A DNA stretch of 64,000 bases from NCBI RefSeq assembly GCF_000172555.1, contig NZ_ABOX02000018.1, positions 1 to 64,000 of the forward strand. The letters run 5' to 3'. The translations under genes and the position numbers were made by a program. This document shows, piece by piece, positions 1-9,200 of the stretch. Source of the DNA: Pedosphaera parvula Ellin514 (lineage in GTDB: Bacteria; Verrucomicrobiota; Verrucomicrobiia; Limisphaerales; Pedosphaeraceae). The notes below the pieces were generated by a model. It searched no databases. It was not told where the DNA came from and worked only from the letters and a program-made list of their open reading frames with translations. Position 1 is the first letter of the stretch. Every line of letters starts with the position of its first letter.

Positions 1-180
1 TTCGGTATTAGCTCGCCTTTCAGCGAGTTATCCCCAACTCTATGGCAAATTACCCACGTGTTACGCACCCTTGCGCCACTCCAACCAAACTGTATTGCTA
101 CAATTTGATTAGCGTTCGACTTGCATGTCTTATCCACGCCGCCAGCGTTCGTTCTGAGCCAGAATCAAACTCTCCGTTAA
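1..180 (-). rRNA. rrs: 16S ribosomal RNA, 5' end (partial)
   Basis: The reverse complement begins just before AGAGTTTGATTCTGGCTCAG (the conserved bacterial 16S start, at 173 down to 154) and continues through AACGAACGCTGGCGGCGTGG and ACATGCAAGTCGAACG. The 5' end is placed at about 180 by counting seven bases back from AGAGTTTGAT, as in E. coli numbering. The gene runs off the left edge, so only about the first 180 nt are present. The GATAAGACATGCAAGTCG version of the V1 flank fits Verrucomicrobiota as I know it, which is an inference from memory rather than an alignment. Confidence 0.95.
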
Positions 181-1054
181 AAACGTTAGTTTGTTCCGTC
201 AGGCTGATTAAGCCTGACTATTATTTACAATTTTAAAACTCTCGAAAACATCCAAACTAACTTGAATGCCTTCAAGGGGCTCTAACTTATCGCACAATTC
301 AATTTTCAATGAGCAGCGGGTGTTTGCACACCCAAAATCTTCGTTCTTTTCCCCATCCAGGGGACAAAAAACCCTCAGCGCCGATCATCCATACTGCATC
401 TCGGCATCTGAGATACGTTTTTTATCGTTGAACCAGCCTAACCAGTCCATCCGTCAGCGTCAACAGCTTTTTATCACTTTTCTTTCGCCGTCGCATCACC
501 GCTATTTGCTATCCAAAGAACACTGCCAATCTAATCAACTCCACTCTCCCCTGCAATAGTTTTTTTACAGTTTTTTCACTGTGCTGTCATTTTAGCCCTA
601 TTTCCCTTTGTTTAAAGGCATTTGATGATCATCAAATTCATCTCGTTTTGCCCTCAGCTTGCCCAATTCAACTTATCCCATAATGCACTTTCACGCCATT
701 TTTTGGATCTGATATTTAGCATATTGCCCAGGCTTTTCCTGTTCTTCACTACTCGAAAGCCGCAATGGCCAATGCATTTCGTTCAACATCGACGGCAGTT
801 TTAAGGCGTTGGAATGGAGGAACTTGCTCGATGGTGTGCATGTGTTCGAAATTCTCATACTAAAACCCTGAATCAACAGGCATTTTTGGAGCTTTTGAGT
901 TTTGCCCGTGCCCAATTTCACTTTCGCAAATGAGTTTGACTCCGGTTTTCAGACTCCTCAACTAAGGAAACAATGTGTATTTCCTGATTCTTTGGCCATC
1001 TACGGGGTTGAGTTTGGTTTTAACCTCATTTATCTCTCTTGCTTGATTCCGAGC
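181..1054. other. Gene-free stretch upstream of the rRNA gene
   Basis: About 870 bases with many short T and A runs separate the 16S gene from the TPR lipoprotein gene. Apart from the leader hairpin I see no coding region with family features, no tRNA and no clear repeat. It must hold the rRNA promoter (minus strand) and the promoter of the plus-strand gene, but neither could be pinned down by eye. Confidence 0.6.
198..218 (-). promoter_or_regulatory. Hairpin in the 16S rRNA leader
   Basis: A perfect 8-bp inverted repeat, GTCAGGCT and AGCCTGAC with a 5-base loop GATTA, lies 18-38 nt upstream of the mature 16S 5' end. In the primary transcript it would form a stem-loop in the leader. A role in pre-rRNA processing or antitermination is an inference. 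I could not identify a boxA or a convincing -35/-10 pair. Confidence 0.5.
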
Positions 1055-1915
1055 ATGAGATTTCTGACTTTCCTTTTCAGCACTGGATTTGGCTTGCTCA
1101 TTATGACAGCGGGCTGCCGAAGCCCGATCAATGCTAAAACATGGACTCGATATCACAACGCGGGTATCCGCGCGGAGGAACGGGAAGATTTTTTACCAGC
1201 CAAACAGGAATATTACCGTGCGTATTGGATCGCGCAGTCCGGCAATCTGGGTCCCGCAGCAGAAGCGAAGGCGCTCTATGATTGGGCTCGTGTTACAGGG
1301 TATCTAGGGAATTATGAGGAGGCTGAGCTCGGCTTCACAAATACCTTGGGAGTGATCCAAAGAGGAAGAGGAGAAGCCGATAAGTTGCTCTCCCCCACCC
1401 TCTGCGAATTAGCTCGTTTATTCCACGACACGCAGCAATTCACGAAAGCCGTGCCCATTTTCAAGCAGGCGCAAAACGTATTGGAGCAGGCTGGCGCACC
1501 GGAGATGGATCCCATGGGATTTGCAATCTTTCTCGATGACTATGCGGAATCCCTCAGAGCTGCAGGGCTAAGCTCAGAGGCAACCGCGATTACCGAAAGG
1601 TCCAAAGCCATCAGAGAAGCGCATCAAGGAGAAACTCCAAAACGGAAGCCAAGGCGTTATGCTCAATCGCTAGTAAACAGGGAACCGACACGTGCAAATC
1701 CTCCTTCCAGCGCGGGGATAAAATTGCTTCCAATAAATACAAAAACAAAGCGGCAGACGCTAGTGGGTGGTTCGAAGACCCGTAACGCCTGCCGCCATCT
1801 CAAGAGTCTAACACAGACAAGCGCACATAAGCACTTTTCCTGCCAGAGCAACTTGACTAACTCGAATCATCGATTTTCCCTGAAAAATGAGGGAAATGTT
1901 TTTAAGCATACGTAA
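1055..1915 (+). CDS. TPR-repeat lipoprotein
   Basis: Predicted 286-residue exported protein. The ATG at 1055 is chosen because it opens a lipoprotein signal peptide (MRFLTFLFSTGFGLLIMTAGC) whose lipobox ends in TAGC. An in-frame start at 902 would bury this signal inside the protein. After the cysteine come about 150 residues of amphipathic helix pairs with the spacing of tetratricopeptide repeats (the YLGNYEEAELGF and TQQFTKAVPIFKQA helices). It is probably anchored in a membrane facing the periplasm and mediates protein contacts, with no further function deducible. The last 90 or so residues are basic, Ser/Thr/Asn-rich and lack TPR character, so a frameshift near 1630 that prolongs the frame is possible. 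No operon partner is evident. Confidence 0.7.
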   Translation: MRFLTFLFSTGFGLLIMTAGCRSPINAKTWTRYHNAGIRAEEREDFLPAKQEYYRAYWIAQSGNLGPAAEAKALYDWARVTGYLGNYEEAELGFTNTLGVIQRGRGEADKLLSPTLCELARLFHDTQQFTKAVPIFKQAQNVLEQAGAPEMDPMGFAIFLDDYAESLRAAGLSSEATAITERSKAIREAHQGETPKRKPRRYAQSLVNREPTRANPPSSAGIKLLPINTKTKRQTLVGGSKTRNACRHLKSLTQTSAHKHFSCQSNLTNSNHRFSLKNEGNVFKHT

Positions 1916-2067
1916 AACGGATGATACGAATGCGTAGGAATTTCACGCATAACGTACCATTCTCACACATTTCACATAGGAATAGTTATGCACAGCAGAT
2001 CGTGTAATTCACCAGAAACGTAACTCGGACGCGCGGGAAGTAACTGGTGCTTCAGATGGAAAGCAGA

Positions 2068-2586
2068 TCAGGACTCGACTGGAATGCCCGGAGTTGGGAG
2101 AACGAGTTGGTAGAAATCGACGTCGAGCCAGCGATTGAATTTGAACCCAGCCTGGCGAATGGTGCCGGCGTGGGTGAAGCCGAACTTTTTGTGCAGGGCG
2201 ATGCTGGCAGAATTTGCGGAATCGACGACACCGATTAGAACATGATAATCCTGTGCCTGCGCGGCGGAAATGATCTCCTGCAGCAACCGTTTGCCCAAGC
2301 CTTGGCCGCGGAACTTGGCGTCAACATAGATGGAATGTTCAACTGTGTATTTATAGCCAGCAAATCCTCGAAAGGTGCCATAAGTACCGAAGCCCATCAG
2401 TTCACCGGCATCGGTGACCAATCCAATGACGGGAAAGTTTCCCTTGGTTTTTAAATCAAACCAGGTCGCCATGTTCTCAAGGGTGCGCGGCTTATAATCG
2501 TAGAGCGCAGTGGAGTTGAGAATAGCATCGTTGAAGATGTTAAGGATTGGCTCTGAAAATGAGGCATCGCAGCGAATTACCTGCAT
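2068..2586 (-). CDS. GNAT-family N-acetyltransferase (phosphinothricin acetyltransferase-like)
   Basis: 172 residues, the usual length of the phosphinothricin/MnaT-type acetyltransferases. The acetyl-CoA pyrophosphate-binding motif A is visible as R-G-Q-G-L-G at residues 93-98, preceded by the strand EHSIYVDAKF and followed by helix KRLLQEIISAA. The C-terminal N-S-A-S-I-A-L-H-K-K-F-G-F-x-x-A-G signature (about 125-142) and the closing GFKFNRWLDVDFYQL match the subfamily. Expected reaction: transfer of acetyl from acetyl-CoA to an amine such as a methionine-type amino acid or a herbicide-like analogue, in the cytoplasm. The true substrate is unknown. The gene is divergent from the YwqK-like gene, with a shared 98-bp promoter gap. 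Confidence 0.88.
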   Translation of the reverse strand: MQVIRCDASFSEPILNIFNDAILNSTALYDYKPRTLENMATWFDLKTKGNFPVIGLVTDAGELMGFGTYGTFRGFAGYKYTVEHSIYVDAKFRGQGLGKRLLQEIISAAQAQDYHVLIGVVDSANSASIALHKKFGFTHAGTIRQAGFKFNRWLDVDFYQLVLPTPGIPVES

Positions 2587-2684
2587 AGGCAGGTAGACTA
2601 GTTGAAGGCTCGAAGCATGGGAACATTCAAATTGCGGTAACAGTTGCTCAATTAGAGTAGAAGAGTGTATTTATCCAGCAATTC

Positions 2685-3122
2685 ATGAAGTCACAAGTTC
2701 AGCGTCTATTTCACCCGAATGGAGTTTTGCGGGCCGAAATTCCCATGCAAAATGGCCGTCCACATGGGTTGAAAAGGCATTGGCATCCAAATGGAGTTCT
2801 TGCCGCTGAAATTCCTTTTGAGAATGGACTTCAACACGGTGTAACTCGGGCATGGGCTACGGATGGTAGGCTGCTTGGAGAATACTCCATGGAGCACGGT
2901 GTAGGAGTACACAGAGATTGGTACGATAACGGAATCCTTTCCCAAGAACTAGACGCTTACAAGGGATTACCGAATGGCCGACAGAAGTGTTGGGACGAAA
3001 ACGGTGAGTTCCCTTTAGAGACTTATTATATAATGGGCAAAAAAGTATCCCGAAAGAAGTATCTTGAAGCATGCAAAACGGACCCCAAACTTCCTCAATA
3101 TCCCGAAGAGAAATCCGCATAA
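2685..3122 (+). CDS. MORN-variant (YwqK-like) repeat protein
   Basis: 145 residues built of four or five 20-24-residue repeats of the form W-x-x-N-G-x-L-x-x-E-x-x-x-x-N-G-x-x-H-G (for example HPNGVLRAEIPMQNGRPHG, then HPNGVLAAEIPFENGLQHG). This is the MORN_2 pattern of the YwqK family. In Bacillus YwqK is the antitoxin/immunity partner of an LXG-type toxin, but many family members have no such context and no toxin is visible here. The C-terminal GKKVSRKKYLEACKTDPKLP looks like a natural end. A cysteine-rich reading frame continues directly behind the TAA stop in the same frame (see 3123-3338). Confidence 0.78.
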   Translation: MKSQVQRLFHPNGVLRAEIPMQNGRPHGLKRHWHPNGVLAAEIPFENGLQHGVTRAWATDGRLLGEYSMEHGVGVHRDWYDNGILSQELDAYKGLPNGRQKCWDENGEFPLETYYIMGKKVSRKKYLEACKTDPKLPQYPEEKSA

Positions 3123-3338
3123 TCGGACTTAAACAGGGCTTGTAAAGTTTGCAAACAATTCCCGGTTCCATCATCGAAGTTTGAAGAATTGGAAACCAAT
3201 GTTGAAAGGCACGGGACATTGTTCCGATGCAGACAATGCGGGGCACTCTTTGAACTCATTGCAGAAGAACGGGGTGTTTGCTTCTCCTCAATCGAAGAAC
3301 TGAGGAGATATTACGAAAAAGCTCGTGGACCCGAATGA
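3123..3338 (+). CDS. Possible small zinc-ribbon protein without a standard start codon
   Basis: Directly behind the TAA of the YwqK-like gene, and in the same frame, 71 sense codons run to a TGA at 3336-3338. The translation is protein-like: it contains two CxxC pairs (ACKVCKQF and FRCRQCGALF) about 25 residues apart and an amphipathic tail SSIEELRRYYEKARGPE. This looks like a small zinc ribbon. There is no ATG or GTG. The only alternative in-frame starts are TTG codons inside the sequence, which would remove the first CxxC. It could be read by stop-codon readthrough as a C-terminal extension, use a non-canonical start, or be a decayed gene. Confidence 0.4.
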   Translation, partial: SDLNRACKVCKQFPVPSSKFEELETNVERHGTLFRCRQCGALFELIAEERGVCFSSIEELRRYYEKARGPE

Positions 3339-3356
3339 CTGCTTTTCGCTTCCAGC

Positions 3357-4409
3357 CTACATCACAAAACTAGGCGTTGCTTTGACTCGCAGCCCACAAG
3401 GTTCAGATGCCTTGGCAAAGGAGATGATGCCTTTTTCGGCGGTGGTGCCTTGGAATGGATCGTTCGTGATAAGCAGGTTAGTATCGATGTCGAGATGATC
3501 AGCCAGTTCGGCGAGGTGGGCACCGGCACCAATCAGGACGCTGGATTCAACCATGCAGCCAATCATGCGTTTCAGGCCGGCCTTTTTGGCGGCTTGCAAG
3601 GCTTCATAGGCACCGCTGATGCCAGCGGTTTTGACCAGTTTCACATTCACACCATGGAAGCAATCGACACAGAGGGAAACATCGGCGACCGCAAAAAAAG
3701 ACTCGTCCGCATACAGGGGCAAGGGTGAACGTTCCTTCAGCCAGGCCAGGTCCTTCGGGTTGCTATCGGCCGGCATGGGCTGCTCGACAAACTCGATGTT
3801 CTTGTCCTGCGCAAACCACTCTATGTTTTTCAAAGCCTCCTCTTTTGTTTTCCAGCCTTCATTGCCATCGATACGGACGGTTTTGGCAGGGGCGATTGAG
3901 CGCAGGATGGCCATTGTTTCCCGATCGTTTTTGTCGCCCACCTTGAGCTTAAGGACGGGATATTGTTCCGCTTCCAAAACCTTTTGCCGGATGATTTCGG
4001 GAGCATCAATGCCGATGGTGTAGGAGGTAATGTGTTTATTCTCGGTAAAGCCAAGTCCCAGCAAGTCGTAAATCGGTTTGCGCGCCTTTTTTCCTGCGCC
4101 GTCCCACAGCGCAATGTTGACGGCTGCTTTCGCAGCAAAATCGCCCGATGAAAGTTTATCAAGGTAAGCCATGCTGCCAGGCACGTCATCGAAGGAGAGC
4201 TGTTTGGGATCAATCTTGGCGAGAAAGGCGGTGACGGTTTCGAGAGTTTCGCCATAGCGACTGGAAGGGGCAGATTCACCAAAACCGAAGGCGCCATCGG
4301 AAGAGGTGAGTTTAACAAAAGTAACGATCCGGCTTTTTTTTGCCGAGCTGGCAGCGGTGGCCCACGCGTGGGCAAGGTTCAAGCCGAATTGCGACACTTT
4401 GATTTGCAT
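3357..4409 (-). CDS. Dipeptide epimerase (Ala-D/L-Glu epimerase-like, enolase superfamily)
   Basis: 350 residues with the full muconate-lactonizing-enzyme/dipeptide epimerase layout: N-terminal capping domain, then a barrel carrying K-L-K at residues 154-156 (Lys156 as base), metal ligands Asp181 (RIDGNEGW), Glu207 (EFVEQPMP) and Asp235 (YADESF), and Lys257 or Lys260 in NVKLVKTAGI as the opposing base. The C-terminal P-x-x-x-G-C-M-V-E-S motif and the final DPF are also typical. It would interconvert L-Ala-D-Glu and L-Ala-L-Glu in the cytoplasm, a step in reuse of murein peptides. Substrate scope in this family varies, so other dipeptides are possible. It is transcribed alone and converges on the YwqK-like locus. 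Confidence 0.88.
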   Translation of the reverse strand: MQIKVSQFGLNLAHAWATAASSAKKSRIVTFVKLTSSDGAFGFGESAPSSRYGETLETVTAFLAKIDPKQLSFDDVPGSMAYLDKLSSGDFAAKAAVNIALWDGAGKKARKPIYDLLGLGFTENKHITSYTIGIDAPEIIRQKVLEAEQYPVLKLKVGDKNDRETMAILRSIAPAKTVRIDGNEGWKTKEEALKNIEWFAQDKNIEFVEQPMPADSNPKDLAWLKERSPLPLYADESFFAVADVSLCVDCFHGVNVKLVKTAGISGAYEALQAAKKAGLKRMIGCMVESSVLIGAGAHLAELADHLDIDTNLLITNDPFQGTTAEKGIISFAKASEPCGLRVKATPSFVM

Positions 4410-5126
4410 ATGAGGACGGATACTAACGAGCTTTACAGCGAAATAAATTCTTTTTCACAGTTTTTTGAAGCGACCTGCATTTGTACCAATCCTCACCCAT
4501 GGCGAGGGAATCAGAGCGGCAGGGAAACGCTTCAAGAACCTTGGAATCTGATGGATAGAATACCCATCGCGTGTATGCATCCAGCTTATGAAGAAGGCCG
4601 GGCCGAGCCTCGAATATTAGAAAAATAACGTCTGAAATAGAGCACCGGCATAAGATTATTTCGAGTGATACTTTTGCTTTTCTTATGTTTCCAATTGACA
4701 GGTTCGGCGGTGTTTAAGAGAATCACAATCAAAGTTTGGCCCGGTTTTATTGGATGCAGCCGAAACAAAGTTTTCAAGATCAAGGAGACAGAAAATGACA
4801 AAGAACGCAGCACCATTTCTTCCATTCGGACGGGACGCGTTACTGCATGGCATTTGGTCGCAGGTGAGCGACGGGGCGTTGCGACATTCAGAAACAGGAA
4901 CGTGCAGAGCTGGTGGCATCAGGAAATTACGGAGAAGTGGCAACCAGCGGCAGCTACCGGCAGATAACGGCACTTCACAAAAAATTTTCCTGCATGAAAA
5001 ATGTTCAACAACAAGGTTACTTGGACAGAATCGCGGCGCTACGCTACAATCTAGCATGATGAAAGGCCCTATGAAAATGGCCTTGGCACGGCTAAATGGT
5101 CCGGCAGCTTTATAACGAACACGATT
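4410..5126. other. Gene-free stretch upstream of the WXG100 operon
   Basis: 717 bases without a gene I can support. An ATG at 4795 is preceded by a very good ribosome-binding site (AAGGAGACAGAAAATG) and opens a 106-codon frame to 5115, but its translation has skewed composition and resembles no family I know. A TTGACA at about 4695 is followed 17 bases later by GAGAAT, a weak promoter candidate. The promoter of the WXG100 operon should lie at the right end of this stretch. Confidence 0.45.
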
Positions 5127-5399
5127 ATGCCGCAAGCAATAATGGATCCCGAAGAGGTCCGGCGTTTTGCCGAAGAGTTGAAGCGATTCAATGCCGACCT
5201 CCAGACTAAAATGGGTTCGCTGCACGCAAGGTTTGCGTCGCTGGGCGATACCTGGCAGGACCAGGAGCACAACAAATTCTCTGAGGAATTCAAGCAGACG
5301 ATGAAGGCTTTGAAGAAGTTCATCGATATTTCCAACCAGCACACCCCCTACTTGATGCGGAAAGCGGAACGCATTGAAGAGTATTTAAAGCAACGCTAA
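5127..5399 (+). CDS. WXG100-family (ESAT-6-like) small secreted-type protein
   Basis: 90 residues, the canonical WXG100 length. Two long amphipathic helices flank a turn with W at the expected centre (SLGDTWQDQEHNKFSEEF; the usual W-x-G is W-Q-D here, a common variant). The C-terminal half ends YLMRKAERIEEYLKQR. WXG100 proteins form helical-hairpin dimers and are exported by, or act as structural partners of, type VII secretion systems driven by an EccC/EssC ATPase. This one is the first gene of a four-gene cluster ending in such an ATPase. The start at 5127 is kept although ATG at 5142 (MDPEEVRRF) is also plausible. No convincing Shine-Dalgarno sequence precedes either. Confidence 0.82.
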   Translation: MPQAIMDPEEVRRFAEELKRFNADLQTKMGSLHARFASLGDTWQDQEHNKFSEEFKQTMKALKKFIDISNQHTPYLMRKAERIEEYLKQR

Positions 5400-5402
5400 A
5401 TC

Positions 5403-6011
5403 ATGGCAGAGAAGGCCAACATTACCTCGCTGGATGCGATCAAGTCGTTTCGCGAAGCATTGATCATCTACCTGAGCAAGGCGCGTCCAACGGTGGAGGA
5501 AGTGAGTTCGGATGTGAAGCGCACGAGGAACTGGATAGAATCGGAGCAACGGATGCTGTGGGAGGGCCAAAGAAAGCGTGTCGCCAAGGAAGTGGAAGAG
5601 GCGCAGGCAGCTTTGTTTAGCTCCAAAATGTCAAACTTGCGGGAGCCGAGTGTGGCGGAGCAAATGGCGGTGGTGCATGCAAAGCGGGCCTTGGTGCATG
5701 CTGAAGGAAAGTTAAAGCAGATCAAGTATTGGGACCGGGAGTTTCCCAATCAAGCCGAACCACTCGAGAAACAGGTGGATAAACTGCATAGCGTCTTTGC
5801 CACGGACATGGCCCAGGCGGTCGTTTACCTGACGCAAATGATCATAACGTTGGAAGAATATGCGGCAATTGCCCCGCCATCCGGGGCGATGGCCGAACCT
5901 GGCGCGGACGTGGAGGTGACCGGTGAAAATGCAGAAGCCTCTGCCGGAGCGGCCGGGGTTCCAGCTTCAGAGCCGGAGAGTAAAAGCGCTGCGGAGGGAA
6001 AGGATTTATGA
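5403..6011 (+). CDS. Coiled-coil protein of the WXG100/FtsK operon, unknown function
   Basis: 202 residues that I do not recognise as a named family. Residues 1-150 are strongly helical and charged, with heptad-like runs (VAKEVEEAQAALFSSKM, HAKRALVHAEGKLKQIKYW). The last 50 residues are a low-complexity Ala/Glu/Pro tail (from about PPSGAMAEPGADVEVTGE). It starts three bases after the WXG100 stop and its last 4 bases overlap the next gene, so the four genes are almost certainly co-transcribed and translationally coupled. No signal peptide or membrane segment is present. By position it may be a chaperone, adaptor or structural partner of the WXG100 protein or of the downstream ATPase, which is inference. 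Confidence 0.75.
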   Translation: MAEKANITSLDAIKSFREALIIYLSKARPTVEEVSSDVKRTRNWIESEQRMLWEGQRKRVAKEVEEAQAALFSSKMSNLREPSVAEQMAVVHAKRALVHAEGKLKQIKYWDREFPNQAEPLEKQVDKLHSVFATDMAQAVVYLTQMIITLEEYAAIAPPSGAMAEPGADVEVTGENAEASAGAAGVPASEPESKSAAEGKDL

Positions 6012-6220
6012 GTTTGAGCGGAAACGGAGTCCGATTGGCAACCTTGACCACGCAACTGCGGGTGAAGTGGGATGACACCAAGGAATCCTGGAGGGATGCC
6101 AAAAGCATAGAGTTCGAGAAGAAATATTTGGATGAACTGCAGCAGAGTGTGGAGCGGGCGGTGATGATCATCGAAAAATTAGATAAACTTGTAACGAAAG
6201 TCAGACGCGACTGTGAGTAG
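6008..6220 (+). CDS. Small helical protein of the WXG100/FtsK operon
   Basis: 70 residues, predicted as one or two amphipathic helices (VKWDDTKESWRDAKSIEFEKKYLDEL, then QQSVERAVMIIEKLDKLVTKVRRDC). It overlaps the preceding gene by 4 bp (ATGA type) and the ATPase gene by 8 bp. It has the size of a second WXG-like protein: a Trp sits near the middle of its first helix (KESWRDA). It could therefore be the heterodimer partner of the WXG100 protein, as ESX systems usually carry two. That is an inference, because the W-x-G turn itself is not evident. Confidence 0.7.
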   Translation: MSLSGNGVRLATLTTQLRVKWDDTKESWRDAKSIEFEKKYLDELQQSVERAVMIIEKLDKLVTKVRRDCE

Positions 6221-9200
6221 CAAATTTGAAGTAAAAAACATGGTCGAACTGCTCGAAGAATTGAAGAGCACAGTTCGCGATTTCGGCACCCGGGAAGAGC
6301 GGGTCAACCACGATCTGACGGTCAAACTGGCCAAGGAGCGCCGGTGGAACGAGGAGGCGCTCCAAGCGCAGGCTTCACAGTTAGCCGAAGATTTGGCGAG
6401 TGAGGATGCCAAGTACCGGGCCGCGAAGGAGGCCAGTGAAACCCGCTACGAGCAGCGCAAAGGACGCATTTCCCGGGCGCATCGCTCCAGCAAGGATCAT
6501 GCGATGTCGGCCACGGAAAATGAGACCGGGTCCAGAAAATATGTGCTTCAAAAAAAGTTGATGCAATTGGAGCGCGATCACGATGACGGCCTGGATCAGA
6601 CCAAAAAGAATTTTGAAGAATTTAGCAACAACCTCGCGCAAGAGTTGGCCAGCCTGGACGAGTTGGAGAAAACTGCCCGGAATTCCTTTAGCGGTTATCG
6701 GGGATTTGTGCGCCTTCTCCTGCGCGCGCAGAAAAACATCAAGGTTGATCAGAACCGGGATGAGCATCAGTTGCTTGATGAAATGCGGACGTTACTTGGC
6801 AAAGCGAATACCGACCTCAAGCGGTTCGGCGGATTCATCCTGCCATTGCTGTTCCGTTTTCTACCCGTCTGGCTGCTACTGATAGCTTCTTTGGCACCAG
6901 CGTTGTTGCAGCATTTCGGAGTAATCCATATCTCTCAAACGGAAGGAATTGGTTATACAGCAGGAGCGATAGTGCTGGTGTTGGTGCTTTATTTCATGGG
7001 GAAGCAAAGGGCCAAACCACTGGCTGCCACAATTGCCAATGCGCTTGGCAGGGCCAGAACGCTGCACAGTGTGTGCCTGGAAAAATCTGAAAACACTTAT
7101 TCGCAGGAAATGTCCCGCGTCGAGACGGAATTCAAGGAAGGAAGAGGCGCGGTGGACAAGGAGTATAAAAGTGCGATCAGGGAAGACGAGCGACTGCGAG
7201 TCTCTCGTGCCCAGGAGGTGGACCAGCGAAAACTGGAGGCTTCTGCGCGGAACATGGCCTTGCGCCGGATGAATCTCGAGCGACTTGAGCGCGCACATCA
7301 AGCAACCGGCGAACGATTAAACAACGAGGCAGAAGCTGCAAAGAAAAAATTGGCTGCTTCACTGGTCGAAAAAGAAACCAGACACAATGCCGAGCATTGT
7401 GCTCACTGGGAGAATTTGGAATCGGAATGGAAGACGAAGGTTCAGCCCATCTATGATGCGATTGGTGCCGCGAACAAATTGGCCGAAAAGGTTTCTCCGC
7501 CATGGAGCCCTAAGGTCGTGGAAACCTGGACACCTCCAATTGAATTTTCACAAGCCGCGGAATTTGCACACTTTGAGGTAGAGGTGGAAAAACTTGCGGA
7601 AGTTACCCCCAAAGACACCCGTTTGGCCCTACCTGGACCGGCACGTTTTTCCGCCCCCCTCTTTCTCACTTACCCAAATCACGGCTCAATTCTCTTCGAG
7701 ACAAGTGAGTCGGGACGCGATGACATTATTGGAGCACTCAACAACATTACCTTACGCCTGTTGTCGAATGCTCCAGCAGGAAAGGCGAATTTCACCATCA
7801 TTGACCCGGTTGGTTTGGGCAAAAACTTTTCCGGCCTGATGCATTTGGCGGATTACGAGGATCGCATCATCAATAACCGCATCTGGACTCAGCCAGCTCA
7901 AATTGAGGAAAAGCTGGCCGAGCTGAATGAGCACATGGAAAAGATCATTCAGATGTATTTACGCAATGAGTATGAAACTATTGCGGAATACAATGCTCAG
8001 GCTGGCAACATGGCGGAGAAATACCATTTCCTCGTGATCGCGGATTTTCCGGTAAATTTTGGTGAGATTGCGATCAAACGATTGCTCAGCATTGCTGCCA
8101 GCGGGGCTCGTTGCGGAGTGTACACGTTGATCCATTGGGATCAACGGCAACCCGCGCCACACAATTTTGTCGCGGACGAACTACGAAAGCACAGCACCTG
8201 CATCACTCGCCGCGCCAATGATTGTGTTCTGCAGAACAGGAGCATTCCGGGAGCAAAGCTGGTTCTCGATGCGCCGCCAGCGACTGAGCTCGCCACTGAT
8301 TTGATTCATAAAATCGGCAAGAGCAGCAAGGATTCCAGCCGTATTGAAGTGCCGTTTTCCCAAGTTGCTCCTTCAGAAACTGAGATCTGGAGCGAAGATA
8401 CCACCTCTGAATTACAAGTGCCCATCGGCCGGACCGGAGCTACCAAGCTGCAATACCTCGCCATCGGTAAAGGCACACGTCAACATGCGCTGGTTGCCGG
8501 CAAAACCGGATCAGGCAAGTCCACGCTGTTCCATGTCATCATCACCAACCTTGCCTTGTGGTGCAGTCCCGACCAGGTGGAGTTTTATCTCATCGACTTT
8601 AAAAAGGGTGTTGAGTTCAAATGCTATGCGGCAAACCGATTGCCACACGCACGAGTGGTCGCGATTGAGAGTGATCGGGAATTTGGATTGAGCGTGCTGC
8701 AGCGGGTTGATGATGAGTTGCGGCGACGTGGCGATCTTTTCCGAAAACTCGGAGCACAGGATATTGCGGGTTATAAAAAAGCCGGCGGCACTGAGCCGAT
8801 GCCTCGCTCGCTCTTGATGATTGACGAGTTCCAGGAACTTTTCGTGGAGGAAGACAGGGTTTCACAATCGGCATCCGTTCTGCTTGATCGCATTGTTCGC
8901 CAGGGCCGTGCTTTTGGCATTCATGTGATACTTGGATCGCAAACGCTGGGTGGCGCCTATACTGTGGCGCGCACAACGTTGGGGCAGATGGTCATTCGCA
9001 TCGCGCTGCAATGTAACGAAGCCGATGCTTATCTCATCATGGATGACAGTAATCCAGCACCGCGCCTGCTTTCCCGCCCGGGCGAAGGCATTTACAACGA
9101 CGCGGCTGGAGCCCTGGAAGGCAACAGCCCCTTCCAGGCGGTTTGGATATCCGATGATGACCGGGATCATCATTTGGAAAGGGTGCGGGAACGGGCTGAT

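Noticed and set aside
42-804. Short plus-strand frames over the rRNA gene and its upstream region
   Set aside because: The first overlaps 16S rRNA, and the others are AT-rich frames without a ribosome-binding site or protein-like composition.
4795-5115. 106-codon frame with a strong ribosome-binding site
   Set aside because: The AAGGAGACAG sequence is striking, but the encoded sequence has skewed Arg/Ser/Gly composition and no recognisable feature. Kept only as a note in the gap entry.
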